A DNA stretch of 13,606 nt from Bifidobacterium breve (GCA_945896935.1 CAMDER010000032.1:1-13606); one strand, 5' to 3'; positions 1-7,354 are shown, counted from the stretch's first letter. Made by a program: numbers and translations. Notes: generated by a model from the sequence alone, not told the origin.

Positions 1-870
1 CCGTGGAAAAATGCCGCATTGTCAGGTTGGATTCTCGATCCCGATCGCAAAAAAATGTCAAAGTCAAAGGGCAACGTCGTCACCCCCGTCGACTTGTTTG
101 AAAAGTTTGGCTCTGATGCCGTGCGTTATTGGGCAGCATCAGCTCGACCCGGAATTGACACTGCGTTCAGCGAAGACCAAATGAAAGTTGGCAAGAAGTT
201 GGCAACCAAGTTGCTTAATGCCACCAAGTTTGTTTTAACTTTCCCGCAACCCGATGTTGACGCGAAGCCCACTCATCCCGTTGATCTAGCGATGTTGGCA
301 CGCGTTGGTGAAACTATTCGCGAAGCAACAGTGGCTTTTGATCAGTACGACTATGCGCGCGCACTTGAACGAACCGAAGCCATGTTCTGGTGGTTCTGCG
401 ACGACTACGTCGAACTCGTCAAGGGCCGCGTGTACAACAGCCAAGGCGCCGACGCATCAGGCTCTGCCATCAGCGCCTTGCGACTTGCCTTATCGGCGCT
501 ACAACGTCTCTTGGCCCCCTTTATGCCTTTCACAACCGAGACCGTGTGGCGTTGGTGGCAAAACAGTTCGGTGCACACCGCGACCTGGCCAACTGTGGCC
601 GAACTTGGCCCCATCGGAGACGGCACCATCCTTGACCTGATCGGTGAGATCTTGAGCCAGGTGCGCCGCGCCAAAACTGACGCCAAGACCTCGCAGAAGA
701 CTGCCGTGACTGAGGCCACGGTTTCGGCAAACAACATTGTTTTGGCTGCCTTTGAATTGGGTCGCGGTGACCTCAGCGACGCCGGAAGCGTTCGTTCATG
801 GGTCACCGTCACGAGCACCGGCGAAACAACAGTCTCGGCAGTTCTCGCACCCCCTGAACCCGCTTCCTGA
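1..870 (+). CDS. valS: Valyl-tRNA synthetase, C-terminal part (5' end outside window)
   Basis: This is the 3' part of a class I aminoacyl-tRNA synthetase that charges tRNA-Val in the cytoplasm. The frame is open from base 1, giving 289 visible residues, so the start and the HIGH motif lie upstream. The ATP-binding KMSKS loop is at residues 18-22, followed by SKGNVVTP, as is typical of ValRS/IleRS/LeuRS. Next comes the end of the catalytic domain (DAVRYWAA), then a helical anticodon-binding domain with LLNATKFVL and FMPFTTETVW. The protein ends soon after the anticodon domain with a short Thr/Ser-rich stretch and no long C-terminal coiled coil, unlike E. coli ValRS. Choice of ValRS over IleRS rests on these anticodon-domain motifs and on size. 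The TGA stop lies inside the first degenerate unit of the downstream 15-bp repeat. No terminator is seen before the next gene, so readthrough into it is possible. Confidence 0.93.
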   Translation, partial: PWKNAALSGWILDPDRKKMSKSKGNVVTPVDLFEKFGSDAVRYWAASARPGIDTAFSEDQMKVGKKLATKLLNATKFVLTFPQPDVDAKPTHPVDLAMLARVGETIREATVAFDQYDYARALERTEAMFWWFCDDYVELVKGRVYNSQGADASGSAISALRLALSALQRLLAPFMPFTTETVWRWWQNSSVHTATWPTVAELGPIGDGTILDLIGEILSQVRRAKTDAKTSQKTAVTEATVSANNIVLAAFELGRGDLSDAGSVRSWVTVTSTGETTVSAVLAPPEPAS

Positions 871-956
871 AAGACGGCACACTGAAAGACAAGAGCCTGA
901 AAGACAAGAGCCTGAAAGACAAGAGCCTGAAAGACAAGAGCCTGAAAGACAAGAGT
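867..956 (+). repeat. 15-bp tandem repeat, five units plus one degenerate unit
   Basis: Five head-to-tail units of CTGAAAGACAAGAGC occupy 882-956, with only the last base of the fifth changed (C to T). A degenerate unit in the same phase at 867-881 shares its first nine bases and contains the valS stop codon at 868-870. Because the period is a multiple of three, valS frame meets TGA in every unit. The other two + frames are open, and one of them encodes repeated ERQEP and stops at 986-988, overlapping the GTG start of the next gene. The top strand is strongly purine-rich. The repeat ends 28 bases before that start, so copy number changes would alter the spacing between valS and the LCP gene. 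Function is unknown. Confidence 0.95.
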
Positions 957-984
957 TAGCCAAGACGGGTAGTTTGTACCTTCT

Positions 985-2415
985 GTGACGGACTCTGTAG
1001 AACCCGGCGAACAGTCGCCAGGCACCGACCCCCAACTTGAGGATGACACCCTGACGGGACTTCCTCGTTTGACCGCCGAACCGTTACGTCAGCGTCATCG
1101 CTCGTGGCCGCAACGTTTGGTTTTGACATTCAACTCGCTCTTGGTTGTCGCATGTTTAGCAACTGCAGTCACCGTTTACTACGGCAATGAGAAAGCCAAC
1201 GATCGGAAAGTCGTCTCGATTCTCGGGGCCGAAGGCGGACCGACACTCACAATGCCGACCACGACAGCCCCAATTGATCCAGCGACTGGCGAGCCGGTTA
1301 TTACTGATCCGCCCGTTCCAGTTGATCTCACCGCCAAGAACTTCTTGATTACTGGTAGCGATAACGGAGCATGTGTCGATCCAAATTCGCCGTACGCCTC
1401 AGCCTTCGGAGATCGCAACGGCTTGGGCGAGCGTGCCGACACCATCATGATTCTGCGACTCGACCCTAAGACCAATGCCGCAGCAGTTTTGTCGTTTCCT
1501 CGTGACCTATGGGTGCGTATCAACGGCAAGAAGACTCAGGGTCGTATCAACAGTGCTTTCAATCGTGATGATCCAAATCCACTCATCGTTACCATCTTCG
1601 ACAACTTCGGTATCTTGGTCGATCACTATGTCAACATCGACTTCTGCGCTTTCAAGGAAATTGTTGATGCCGTTGGTGGAGTGCGAGTTCCCTTCGCAAC
1701 ACCGGTACGCGACAAGAACTCAAACTTATTGATTGAGGCCGCTGGTTGTCACACTTTTGCTGGCGAAGAAGGTTTGGCTTACGTGCGTTCACGCCACTTC
1801 CGCTATTACGACGCCAAGACAAAAAAGTGGATTGAAGATCCAGCCGCCGATCGTGGTCGAATCTCGCGCCAACAAGACTTCTTGCGTCGAGCCATCCAAA
1901 AAGCCCTCGACAAATCGGCGGGAAATCCAACGATTGCTAAAGATCTGATTGATGCCGCCTTGACCTTTGTCATTCTCGATGCCAACCTCACCACTGGCAG
2001 GTTGCTCGAGTTAGCGAATGCTATGAAGAACCTTGATCCGTCGACCATGAAGACCTATCAGGTTGAAGGTACAGGAAAAATGGTGGGCGAACTGGCCGTT
2101 ATTGAACCGCGCATTAAGACCGACAACATGAAAGCAGTCTTGGCGGTCTTCCAGGGTCGTGCACGTTTGGTCGATGCACCTGAGCAAATCTTTGAAGTAC
2201 CAACGACAACTGTTGCACCGACGACCACTGTGGCGACTGCAACCACCACCGCAACCACCCCTGTAAGCACCGCGGTTGGCGAAACTGTTCCGCCAACGAC
2301 GAAGGCCCCAAAGACCACAACGACGACCAGCACCACACCCACAACATTGGTGCCGGTGTATGTCGAGTCAAACAGTGTCGGTGTCTTACCGACCAACGAC
2401 CCTTCCTGCCGCTGA
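985..2415 (+). CDS. LytR-CpsA-Psr (LCP) family cell-wall glycopolymer transferase
   Basis: A 476-residue membrane-anchored LCP protein. LCP enzymes transfer undecaprenyl-linked glycopolymers to peptidoglycan on the outer face of the membrane. A cytoplasmic N-terminus of about 44 residues precedes one transmembrane segment (about 45-66). The LCP domain spans roughly 116-345 and shows the family landmarks: ADTIMILRLD (151-160), SFPRD (170-174), QGRINSAFN (185-193), LAYVRSR (264-270) and DRGRISRQQDFL (289-300). Conserved Arg and Asp residues there bind the pyrophosphate lipid and metal. From about 405 to 460 the tail is nearly all Thr, Pro, Val and Ala, a low-complexity wall-spanning stretch seen in many actinobacterial surface proteins. 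The start is GTG with no clear Shine-Dalgarno sequence. It follows valS by 114 bp that contain the tandem repeat. The exact polymer cannot be told from sequence. Confidence 0.9.
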   Translation: MTDSVEPGEQSPGTDPQLEDDTLTGLPRLTAEPLRQRHRSWPQRLVLTFNSLLVVACLATAVTVYYGNEKANDRKVVSILGAEGGPTLTMPTTTAPIDPATGEPVITDPPVPVDLTAKNFLITGSDNGACVDPNSPYASAFGDRNGLGERADTIMILRLDPKTNAAAVLSFPRDLWVRINGKKTQGRINSAFNRDDPNPLIVTIFDNFGILVDHYVNIDFCAFKEIVDAVGGVRVPFATPVRDKNSNLLIEAAGCHTFAGEEGLAYVRSRHFRYYDAKTKKWIEDPAADRGRISRQQDFLRRAIQKALDKSAGNPTIAKDLIDAALTFVILDANLTTGRLLELANAMKNLDPSTMKTYQVEGTGKMVGELAVIEPRIKTDNMKAVLAVFQGRARLVDAPEQIFEVPTTTVAPTTTVATATTTATTPVSTAVGETVPPTTKAPKTTTTTSTTPTTLVPVYVESNSVGVLPTNDPSCR

Positions 2416-2428
2416 ACAAACGCCGAAT

Positions 2429-2851
2429 TCAGACCGAGATAATCTCGACCAGCCCCACAATCGCGGAAAAGTCCTGAGGATTTCTCGTGTACAGCGGCAT
2501 GCGATGAGACATCGCGGTAGCAGCAATCATTAAGTCAAGCGCTCTGGATCCGCGGGCTTTATTCCCCTGTTTATAAACGCTCGCGTATAGCCGCCCAAAC
2601 GCTCGGGCTGCCTCGGTATCAAAAGGCAACGGGTCCAACGAAGCTTCAACTCGTTGGAGTAAATCCTGACGCCGAGCTCGCTCCTCTGCATCCAAAGTTG
2701 CATGTGGCCCAGCAGCCAACTCCGCCATCGTGATTGCACTCACCGCAAATTCGTTCGGCAATAAGTCGCGTTGTATTCGAGTGAGATCAATGATGACGGA
2801 TGTATCGAGAACTCCTACATGCAGTTGCTGATCAAGCACGTGGCGTAACAT
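2429..2851 (-). CDS. vapC: PIN-domain toxin, VapC family
   Basis: This encodes a PIN-domain ribonuclease of about 140 residues, the toxin of a type II toxin-antitoxin pair. VapC toxins cleave RNA, often tRNA or the rRNA sarcin-ricin loop, using acidic residues around Mg2+. The acidic residues are visible: Asp in VLDTSVIIDL (residue 16 from this start), Glu in TMAELAAG (44), Asp in SRALDLMIAA (106) and Asp in TRNPQDF (127). The ATG at 2849-2851 is chosen, which overlaps the antitoxin gene by 20 bp. A GTG at 2837-2839 (8-bp overlap, 136 aa) would fit the usual VapC N-terminus even better, and a TTG at 2870-2872 is a less likely option. Overlap with the antitoxin implies translational coupling. 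The 3' end faces the LCP gene with only 13 bp between stops and no visible terminator. Confidence 0.88.
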   Translation of the reverse strand: MLRHVLDQQLHVGVLDTSVIIDLTRIQRDLLPNEFAVSAITMAELAAGPHATLDAEERARRQDLLQRVEASLDPLPFDTEAARAFGRLYASVYKQGNKARGSRALDLMIAATAMSHRMPLYTRNPQDFSAIVGLVEIISV

Positions 2852-3086
2852 CTTCGTCGAGCACTGAATCAAGATCAGAGCGAAATCTCACAGCGTCAAT
2901 CACCGGAGCATTTTGCATAGTTGCAAGAAAATGATCCACGGATACAAATCGTTGTCTACGAAGAGGCGTCAACTCTCCAACACTTTGACCATTCCGAGTA
3001 ATGATGAAACTTTCGCCCAGATCAAGACGCCGCATGATTTCGGCTGAATCGTTCCTGAACTCTCTTTGAGAAATAACTTGTGCCAT
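2832..3086 (-). CDS. vapB: Antitoxin, Phd/YefM-like family
   Basis: An 84-residue antitoxin directly upstream of and overlapping the PIN toxin. The N-terminal half (AQVISQREFRNDSAEIMRRL, then GESFIITRNGQSVGELTPL) is the Phd/YefM-type DNA-binding fold, which dimerises and represses its own operon. The C-terminal part (about 46-84), rich in charged residues, should wrap the toxin's active site. The ATG start at 3084-3086 has no Shine-Dalgarno sequence, and a palindrome ends just 8 bp upstream, so the mRNA leader must be very short or absent if transcription starts here. The symbol vapB is used for the partner of VapC, although the fold is Phd-like rather than AbrB- or RHH-like. Confidence 0.87.
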   Translation of the reverse strand: MAQVISQREFRNDSAEIMRRLDLGESFIITRNGQSVGELTPLRRQRFVSVDHFLATMQNAPVIDAVRFRSDLDSVLDEDVTPRA

Positions 3087-3093
3087 AAATCAA

Positions 3094-3114
3094 GTGTAGC
3101 ACTCAGTGCTACAC
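3094..3114 (-). promoter_or_regulatory. Perfect palindrome before the antitoxin gene: probable autoregulatory operator
   Basis: Arms GTGTAGCACT and AGTGCTACAC flank a single central base at 3104, giving a perfect 10-bp inverted repeat. It lies 7 bases upstream of the antitoxin ATG, where Phd-type antitoxins normally bind to repress their own operon. On the minus strand a possible -10 element, TACACT (3093-3098), overlaps one arm. An alternative reading is that it terminates the upstream VWA gene, because on the minus strand the hairpin is followed by the T-rich TTGATTT. It could do both. The palindrome itself is directly seen; its role is inferred. Confidence 0.7.
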
Positions 3115-3129
3115 ATCCACCGCTGGGTT

Positions 3130-4023
3130 TTAGTCGCCGAGAACAGTTTGCAGTGCTGACGGAATATCGCTTGGGCCATCAATGCAGGCAATACGTGCAC
3201 CTACTTGCGATGCCAACACCCTGGCCTCGGCGTCATCGCCTAACGGCGCCAAAATAACAACCTCATCGAGTGCCCTCGCTGCTGCCTGCACATCACCTTC
3301 AACGGTGGCACGGCAATCACTCAAGATCACGGTGATTCGCCGACCAGCGTGTGTGCGTGACAACTGATCACCAGCAGCAAGTAATGCTCCAGCTAAATCG
3401 GTCGTACCAAAACCACGCAATGCCAGCACATCATTCACAACTTGTTCGCCAGACTTCGTTGACGTTTGACCTTTTGCGACAACAACATCTTTTCCAAAAG
3501 CAATCACGCTGTAGTCCTCGGGACTACGCCAAGCAACGGCTGCAGCAGCCATCGCAGAAGTTGCAAGTGGCTTGCCACCCATTGATCCGCTTCGATCAAC
3601 TAAAAGTGCAATCGCGGTTCCGGGCTTGACCCAACTGCGAACTTTCAAACCTTCTGGATCAATTGCTTGTCGCGAAGCACGAGCGTCAAGAATTGCGTCC
3701 ATTGACGCATCAAGATCGATATCGCCGGCATCGGGTCGATATGGACGCGTTGCCATCTTGCCGATTCCACGTGGTGACACTGGGCCACGTTTCGAAACAT
3801 CTAAAAACAAACGGCCGGCCAAACGCTTGGCGAGATCACGTAATTTCTGATCGGTTGCGCCCGTCAGGTCGGCGAGCAACGCCAACATCGCATCAGGATC
3901 TTCTTCAAGGCCTTCTTCAACTGCAGTCTCATCAAGTTCACCAACTTCAGGTGACACTTGTTCAAATTGCGGATTACGTGACAACTCACGTCGCGACAAA
4001 GTTTTCTTTGATGCTTCATTCAC
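3130..4023 (-). CDS. VWA-domain protein with MIDAS motif, partner of MoxR ATPase
   Basis: A 297-residue protein with a von Willebrand factor A domain in its C-terminal half (about 136-295). The metal-ion-dependent adhesion site is intact: DRSGS (143-147), Thr in GFGTTDL (207-208) and Asp in ILSDCRA (236). The N-terminal half is charged and acidic (DETAVEEGLEEDPD, 31-44) followed by a helical stretch. No signal peptide or membrane segment is seen, so it should be cytoplasmic. VWA proteins paired with MoxR ATPases (CoxE, NorD, CbbO type) remodel or insert metal into a client enzyme. The gene lies 29 bp after the MoxR gene on the same strand. The start is a GTG (4021-4023); the frame is open further upstream but shows no better start nearby. 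The specific client is not shown by sequence. Confidence 0.85.
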   Translation of the reverse strand: MNEASKKTLSRRELSRNPQFEQVSPEVGELDETAVEEGLEEDPDAMLALLADLTGATDQKLRDLAKRLAGRLFLDVSKRGPVSPRGIGKMATRPYRPDAGDIDLDASMDAILDARASRQAIDPEGLKVRSWVKPGTAIALLVDRSGSMGGKPLATSAMAAAAVAWRSPEDYSVIAFGKDVVVAKGQTSTKSGEQVVNDVLALRGFGTTDLAGALLAAGDQLSRTHAGRRITVILSDCRATVEGDVQAAARALDEVVILAPLGDDAEARVLASQVGARIACIDGPSDIPSALQTVLGD

Positions 4024-4052
4024 TGCCTCATCGGCAGCGGCACCTTCTTTGG

Positions 4053-4970
4053 CTAGTGGGTCGCCCCCACCGGGGCGTTCGCTTTTCCCGATTCACCTTG
4101 CGGAGCTGGGGCAAACACCTCATTCCATAATTCGGTGATGATGTCTTCGGCAGTTCGCACACTTCCTTCACGAACGCGCACACGACCCGACAAGGCAACA
4201 AGTGCTGCATCAAGCCCGACTCCCGCATCAAGAACCGTCAGCGAACGAACGCTAGCGAGCGACACAGTCACCGCAGCCATGTCAATTGCTCCACGTACTG
4301 AAGATCCAACACGTAGATCGCTGTGAGTACGTGTGCGACGAACAAGTTCAACAACTTTGTCGAGCCAACCATCGGGAAGGTTCTTCGTACCCCGTCCAGC
4401 AATGCGCTGTTCGACTTCGGCATTTTGATAGCCGACCGATACCCGGCACACGCGGTCATAAATTGCCCCAGAAATACGCGCAGTTCCGACGGCATCAAAT
4501 GGATTCATCGCTGCCACCAAACGGAAACCAGATGCTGCAGCAACTCGGCCGTAGCGCGGAACGTTTAGTTCACCTTCGCTCATAACTGTGATTAAAACAT
4601 TCAATGTTTCTTCGGGAATGCGATTGATTTCTTCGACGTACAGCAGCGAACCATCCCGCATCGCTGTCGCCAACGGGCCATCAACAAACACATCGGGTTC
4701 ATAACCATCAGTCAGTACTCGTGCTGGATCAAAGTGACCGACAAGTCGTGCTGGAGTCAGTTCGGCATTGCCTTCTACGAAAACGAAACCGATGCCCAGC
4801 CCTTCGGCCACCGCACGCAACAGCGTGCTCTTGCCAGTTCCTGGAGGTCCTTCAAGCAGAACATGCCTATCAGCATCAAGTGCTGCGACTACTAGTTCAA
4901 CTTCACGTCGTCGCCCGATGACGGTGTCATCGAGCGACGCGATCAGATCACGACGAGAAGATTGAGTCAT
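4053..4970 (-). CDS. MoxR-family AAA+ ATPase
   Basis: A 305-residue AAA+ ATPase of the MoxR class. It shows Walker A GPPGTGKST (41-49), Walker B LLYVEEIN (109-116), the MoxR-typical EEINR-PEETLN run (113-124), sensor 1 Asn in AAMNPFD (153-159) and a conserved Arg in YDRV (about 173). MoxR ATPases work as hexameric rings with a VWA partner to activate or mature a client protein, often a redox or metal enzyme. Its own neighbours are a VWA gene 29 bp downstream and an alcohol dehydrogenase gene ending 13 bp upstream, all on one strand. That spacing suggests a transcription unit in which the dehydrogenase may be the client. No Shine-Dalgarno sequence is seen before the ATG, so translation may depend on coupling with the dehydrogenase. 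Confidence 0.9.
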   Translation of the reverse strand: MTQSSRRDLIASLDDTVIGRRREVELVVAALDADRHVLLEGPPGTGKSTLLRAVAEGLGIGFVFVEGNAELTPARLVGHFDPARVLTDGYEPDVFVDGPLATAMRDGSLLYVEEINRIPEETLNVLITVMSEGELNVPRYGRVAAASGFRLVAAMNPFDAVGTARISGAIYDRVCRVSVGYQNAEVEQRIAGRGTKNLPDGWLDKVVELVRRTRTHSDLRVGSSVRGAIDMAAVTVSLASVRSLTVLDAGVGLDAALVALSGRVRVREGSVRTAEDIITELWNEVFAPAPQGESGKANAPVGATH

Positions 4971-4983
4971 TGATTAATGACAA

Positions 4984-6144
4984 TCAGGCGTTGACAATGA
5001 CGCCACGAAGGTTCGTGCCGTCACGCATAGCTTCGTAACCCTCGTTGATATCTTCAAGCTTGTAGGTCTTGGTGATGAGTTCATCAAGCATCAACTGACC
5101 AGCACGGTACATATCGAGTAGCGCTGGGATATCAGCACGTGGGTTCAACGAACCAAAGATGGTTCCCTTGATTTCTTTGTTCCACATCGCCAAGTTGAAC
5201 AAGTTGATGTTGGCAGTTTCACTTGTCATCGGTGAAATTGCGGTCACAACAACCGTGCTTCCCTTGCCAGCCAAGTTCATTGCCTCGCCCATCATTTCGC
5301 CGTGCAACACGCCTGGGGTCATGATGACACGGTCGGCCATTTGGCCATACGTCATTTCCATGACCGACATCATCGCGTCAGCCATCGATGGGAATGTGTG
5401 CGTCGCACCGAATTCCATGGCCTTTTCACGCTTGAACTCAACTGGATCAATGGCGATGATGCGCTTGGCACCAGCCATACGAGCACCTTGCACTGCATTC
5501 ATACCAATGCCACCGATTCCGACGACAACAACGGTGTCACCAGGCTGCGTACCGGCGCGATTTGCTGCTGATCCCCAACCGGTTGCCACACCACATGACA
5601 CGAGTGCGACACACTCAAGCGGGATGTCCTTTTCAACCTTGATGATCGACTGCTCGCTCACACATGCGAACTCAGAGAATGTTCCAACCTTGGCCATCAA
5701 CGTGATGGGCTGACCATTCACGAAGTGACGGTGAGTGTCATCGGTGATCATGCCGCCAACAAATGTCTTAGCTCCGTTGTCGCACAAGTTCTGACGACCC
5801 GTGCTGCAGTAACGACAACGTCCGCACGACGGAACGAACGAAGCCGATACGTGATCGCCAACTTCAACGCTCGTGACACCAGGACCGACTTCAACAACAA
5901 CGCCAGCACCTTCGTGACCACCAATGATGGGGAAGAAACTTTCGATACCCATGAGGGGCCAGAACTCTTCGGGCGGAACCATGTCGCCAGTAACCAAGTG
6001 TTCATCGCTATGGCACAAACCTGCGGCGCGCCAGTGGACAATCACTTCACCGGTCTTGGGCGGGTGGATTTCGATTTCCTCGATCTTCCACTGCTGATTC
6101 AAGCCCCACAAGACGGCGGCCTTTGACTTACGGATTCCAGACAT
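4984..6144 (-). CDS. NDMA-dependent (mycofactocin-type) zinc alcohol dehydrogenase 1
   Basis: A 386-residue medium-chain zinc alcohol dehydrogenase. Catalytic zinc ligands are Cys44 (GLCHSDEH), His77 (GGHEGAG) and Cys184 (VSCGVATGWG). The structural zinc site is C107-C110-C113-C121 (CGRC-YC-x7-C spacing). The NAD fold carries GIGGIG (209-214). Sequence character matches the NDMA-dependent nicotinoprotein group, in which NAD stays bound and electrons leave through mycofactocin in vivo (family knowledge). Relative to dehydrogenase 2 it has a 12-residue insertion between TGD and PIIGGHEG (residues 55-71), near the substrate pocket, so the substrate probably differs. The ATG has a good Shine-Dalgarno sequence (GGGGAG, 6151-6156, spacing 6). 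A MoxR gene starts 13 bp after its stop. The exact substrate (methanol, longer primary alcohols, formaldehyde adducts) is unknown. Confidence 0.87.
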   Translation of the reverse strand: MSGIRKSKAAVLWGLNQQWKIEEIEIHPPKTGEVIVHWRAAGLCHSDEHLVTGDMVPPEEFWPLMGIESFFPIIGGHEGAGVVVEVGPGVTSVEVGDHVSASFVPSCGRCRYCSTGRQNLCDNGAKTFVGGMITDDTHRHFVNGQPITLMAKVGTFSEFACVSEQSIIKVEKDIPLECVALVSCGVATGWGSAANRAGTQPGDTVVVVGIGGIGMNAVQGARMAGAKRIIAIDPVEFKREKAMEFGATHTFPSMADAMMSVMEMTYGQMADRVIMTPGVLHGEMMGEAMNLAGKGSTVVVTAISPMTSETANINLFNLAMWNKEIKGTIFGSLNPRADIPALLDMYRAGQLMLDELITKTYKLEDINEGYEAMRDGTNLRGVIVNA

Positions 6145-6193
6145 GGCGGTCTCCCCTTCGTGGCACGACCTTCGCGCCTACAAACGGAACGCT

Positions 6194-6225
6194 ACTCGCC
6201 GAGAACCTCAGGGCTCTAGGCGAGT
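6194..6225 (-). terminator. Strong hairpin between the two dehydrogenase genes
   Basis: On the minus strand ACTCGCCTAGAGCC pairs with GGTTCTCGGCGAGT around a 4-base CTGA loop: 14 positions with one mismatch and one G-T wobble. It starts 11 bases after the stop of dehydrogenase 2 and lies about 50 bases before the start of dehydrogenase 1. The following sequence (GTTCCGTTTG) has only a weak U run, so it may be an imperfect terminator, an attenuator or an mRNA 3'-end stabiliser that sets different levels of the two enzymes. Confidence 0.65.
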
Positions 6226-6236
6226 CACGCCAGATT

Positions 6237-7349
6237 TCACTCGTAAACGAGAACTCCACGAATGTTTTCGCCCGCCCGCATGGCTGCGTAACCATCGTTG
6301 ACGCCGTCCAGCGAATAGGTGCGGGTGACCAGACCATCGAGGTCAAGTTGACCCTCGCGATATAGCCCAGCCAACTTCGGGATGTCGGCACGGGGATTAC
6401 CCGAACCAAACAACGAGCCAACAACTTGCTTTTCCATCAAAGTGACATCAAGCAGGTTCATGGTGACGCCCATTTCCATCGCTGGGTGAATGTTCGTGAC
6501 GACCACGCGACCGCGCTTTGATGCCAAGGCCATGGCTTCAGCCATCAGGGCCCCGGATCCGACGCCCATGGTCAAAATGACCTTGTTGGCCATCGTTCCC
6601 CAGGTGACTTCTTGGAGCAGTGCGACCGCATCAGTCATTGAGGCAGCAGTGTGTGTGGCGCCAAATTCCATGGCCTTTTCGCGCTTGAACTCAACCGGAT
6701 CAATTGCGATGATGCGCTTGGCGCCAGCCAAACGAGCACCCTGAATGGCGTTGGCACCAATTCCGCCAACACCCACAACGGCGACAGTGTCACCGGGCTT
6801 CACTTCGGCCGCGTACACCGCCGAACCCCAGCCCGTCACAACGCCACAGCCCAAGAGGCACACCTTGTCGAAAGGTAGATCGTCGTCAACCTTGATGCAA
6901 CTGGCTTCGTTCACCACGGTGTGATGAGCGAAGGTTCCGAGCAAGCACATCAGGCCCAGTTCTTGACCACGAGCGTGGTGACGTGAACCGCCATCAGTGA
7001 TCTGGCGTCCGCCACCCATCAGTGCACCGAGGTCGCACAGGTTCTGATGACCAGTTGAACAGCTCGGGCAACGACCACATGACGGGATGAAGCCAAAAAC
7101 CACATGGTCGCCCGGGGCGAGCCAGCTGACGCCTTCGCCGACTTTGCGAACGATGCCAGCACCTTCGTGGCCACCGATAATCGGTAGCGCAAAAGGCAGG
7201 TCACCGGTCATGAGGTGCTCGTCGCTATGGCACATTCCTGATGCCTTCATTTCGACGAGTACTTCGCCAGCTTTGGGATCGTCGAGTTCGATCTCTTCGA
7301 CGCTCCATGGCGTGTTGGTTTCCCACAAAATTGCGGCCTTCGACTTCAT
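6237..7349 (-). CDS. NDMA-dependent (mycofactocin-type) zinc alcohol dehydrogenase 2
   Basis: A 370-residue paralogue of dehydrogenase 1. Catalytic zinc ligands are Cys40 (GMCHSDEH), His61 (GGHEGAG) and Cys168 (LGCGVVTGWG). Structural zinc ligands are Cys91, Cys94, Cys97 and Cys105. The nucleotide-binding loop is GVGGIG (193-198). It lacks the 12-residue insertion of its paralogue and has the size usual for the group. A longer reading to 7403 exists, but the ATG at 7347-7349 begins MKSKAAILW, aligning with the paralogue, and has a Shine-Dalgarno run. The gene is divergent from mftA and shares a 110-bp control region with it, which supports use of mycofactocin as its electron acceptor. Such enzymes keep NAD bound through turnover and are assayed with the artificial acceptor NDMA. 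Substrate unknown. Confidence 0.9.
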   Translation of the reverse strand: MKSKAAILWETNTPWSVEEIELDDPKAGEVLVEMKASGMCHSDEHLMTGDLPFALPIIGGHEGAGIVRKVGEGVSWLAPGDHVVFGFIPSCGRCPSCSTGHQNLCDLGALMGGGRQITDGGSRHHARGQELGLMCLLGTFAHHTVVNEASCIKVDDDLPFDKVCLLGCGVVTGWGSAVYAAEVKPGDTVAVVGVGGIGANAIQGARLAGAKRIIAIDPVEFKREKAMEFGATHTAASMTDAVALLQEVTWGTMANKVILTMGVGSGALMAEAMALASKRGRVVVTNIHPAMEMGVTMNLLDVTLMEKQVVGSLFGSGNPRADIPKLAGLYREGQLDLDGLVTRTYSLDGVNDGYAAMRAGENIRGVLVYE

Positions 7350-7354
7350 GTGCA

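Noticed and set aside
867..956. CRISPR-like array
   Set aside because: The 15-bp units are directly adjacent with no spacers, so this is a simple tandem repeat.
737..988. Open frame overlapping the end of valS and encoding five ERQEP repeats followed by LAKTG
   Set aside because: It runs through valS out of frame and has no family resemblance; the repeat peptide is a by-product of the 15-bp DNA repeat, and LAKTG at the end is not a sortase signal (no hydrophobic stretch or charged tail).
405..1049. 214-residue minus-strand frame with a QALVF repeat
   Set aside because: Antisense to valS; its repeat is only the reverse reading of the 15-bp tandem repeat.
2416..3129. Toxin-antitoxin pair as part of a mobile element inserted between LCP and VWA genes
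   Set aside because: No flanking direct repeats, terminal inverted repeats, integrase or transposase remnants are visible; the pair may have been acquired, but the sequence does not show how.
3663..4130. 155-residue + strand open frame across the VWA/MoxR junction
   Set aside because: His/Gln/Arg-rich translation without domain features, fully antisense to the VWA gene and the end of MoxR.
5159..5713. 184-residue open frame on the + strand, antisense to dehydrogenase 1
   Set aside because: The opposite strand encodes a clear zinc dehydrogenase with all its motifs; the antisense frame has no recognisable domain and is a codon-bias shadow.
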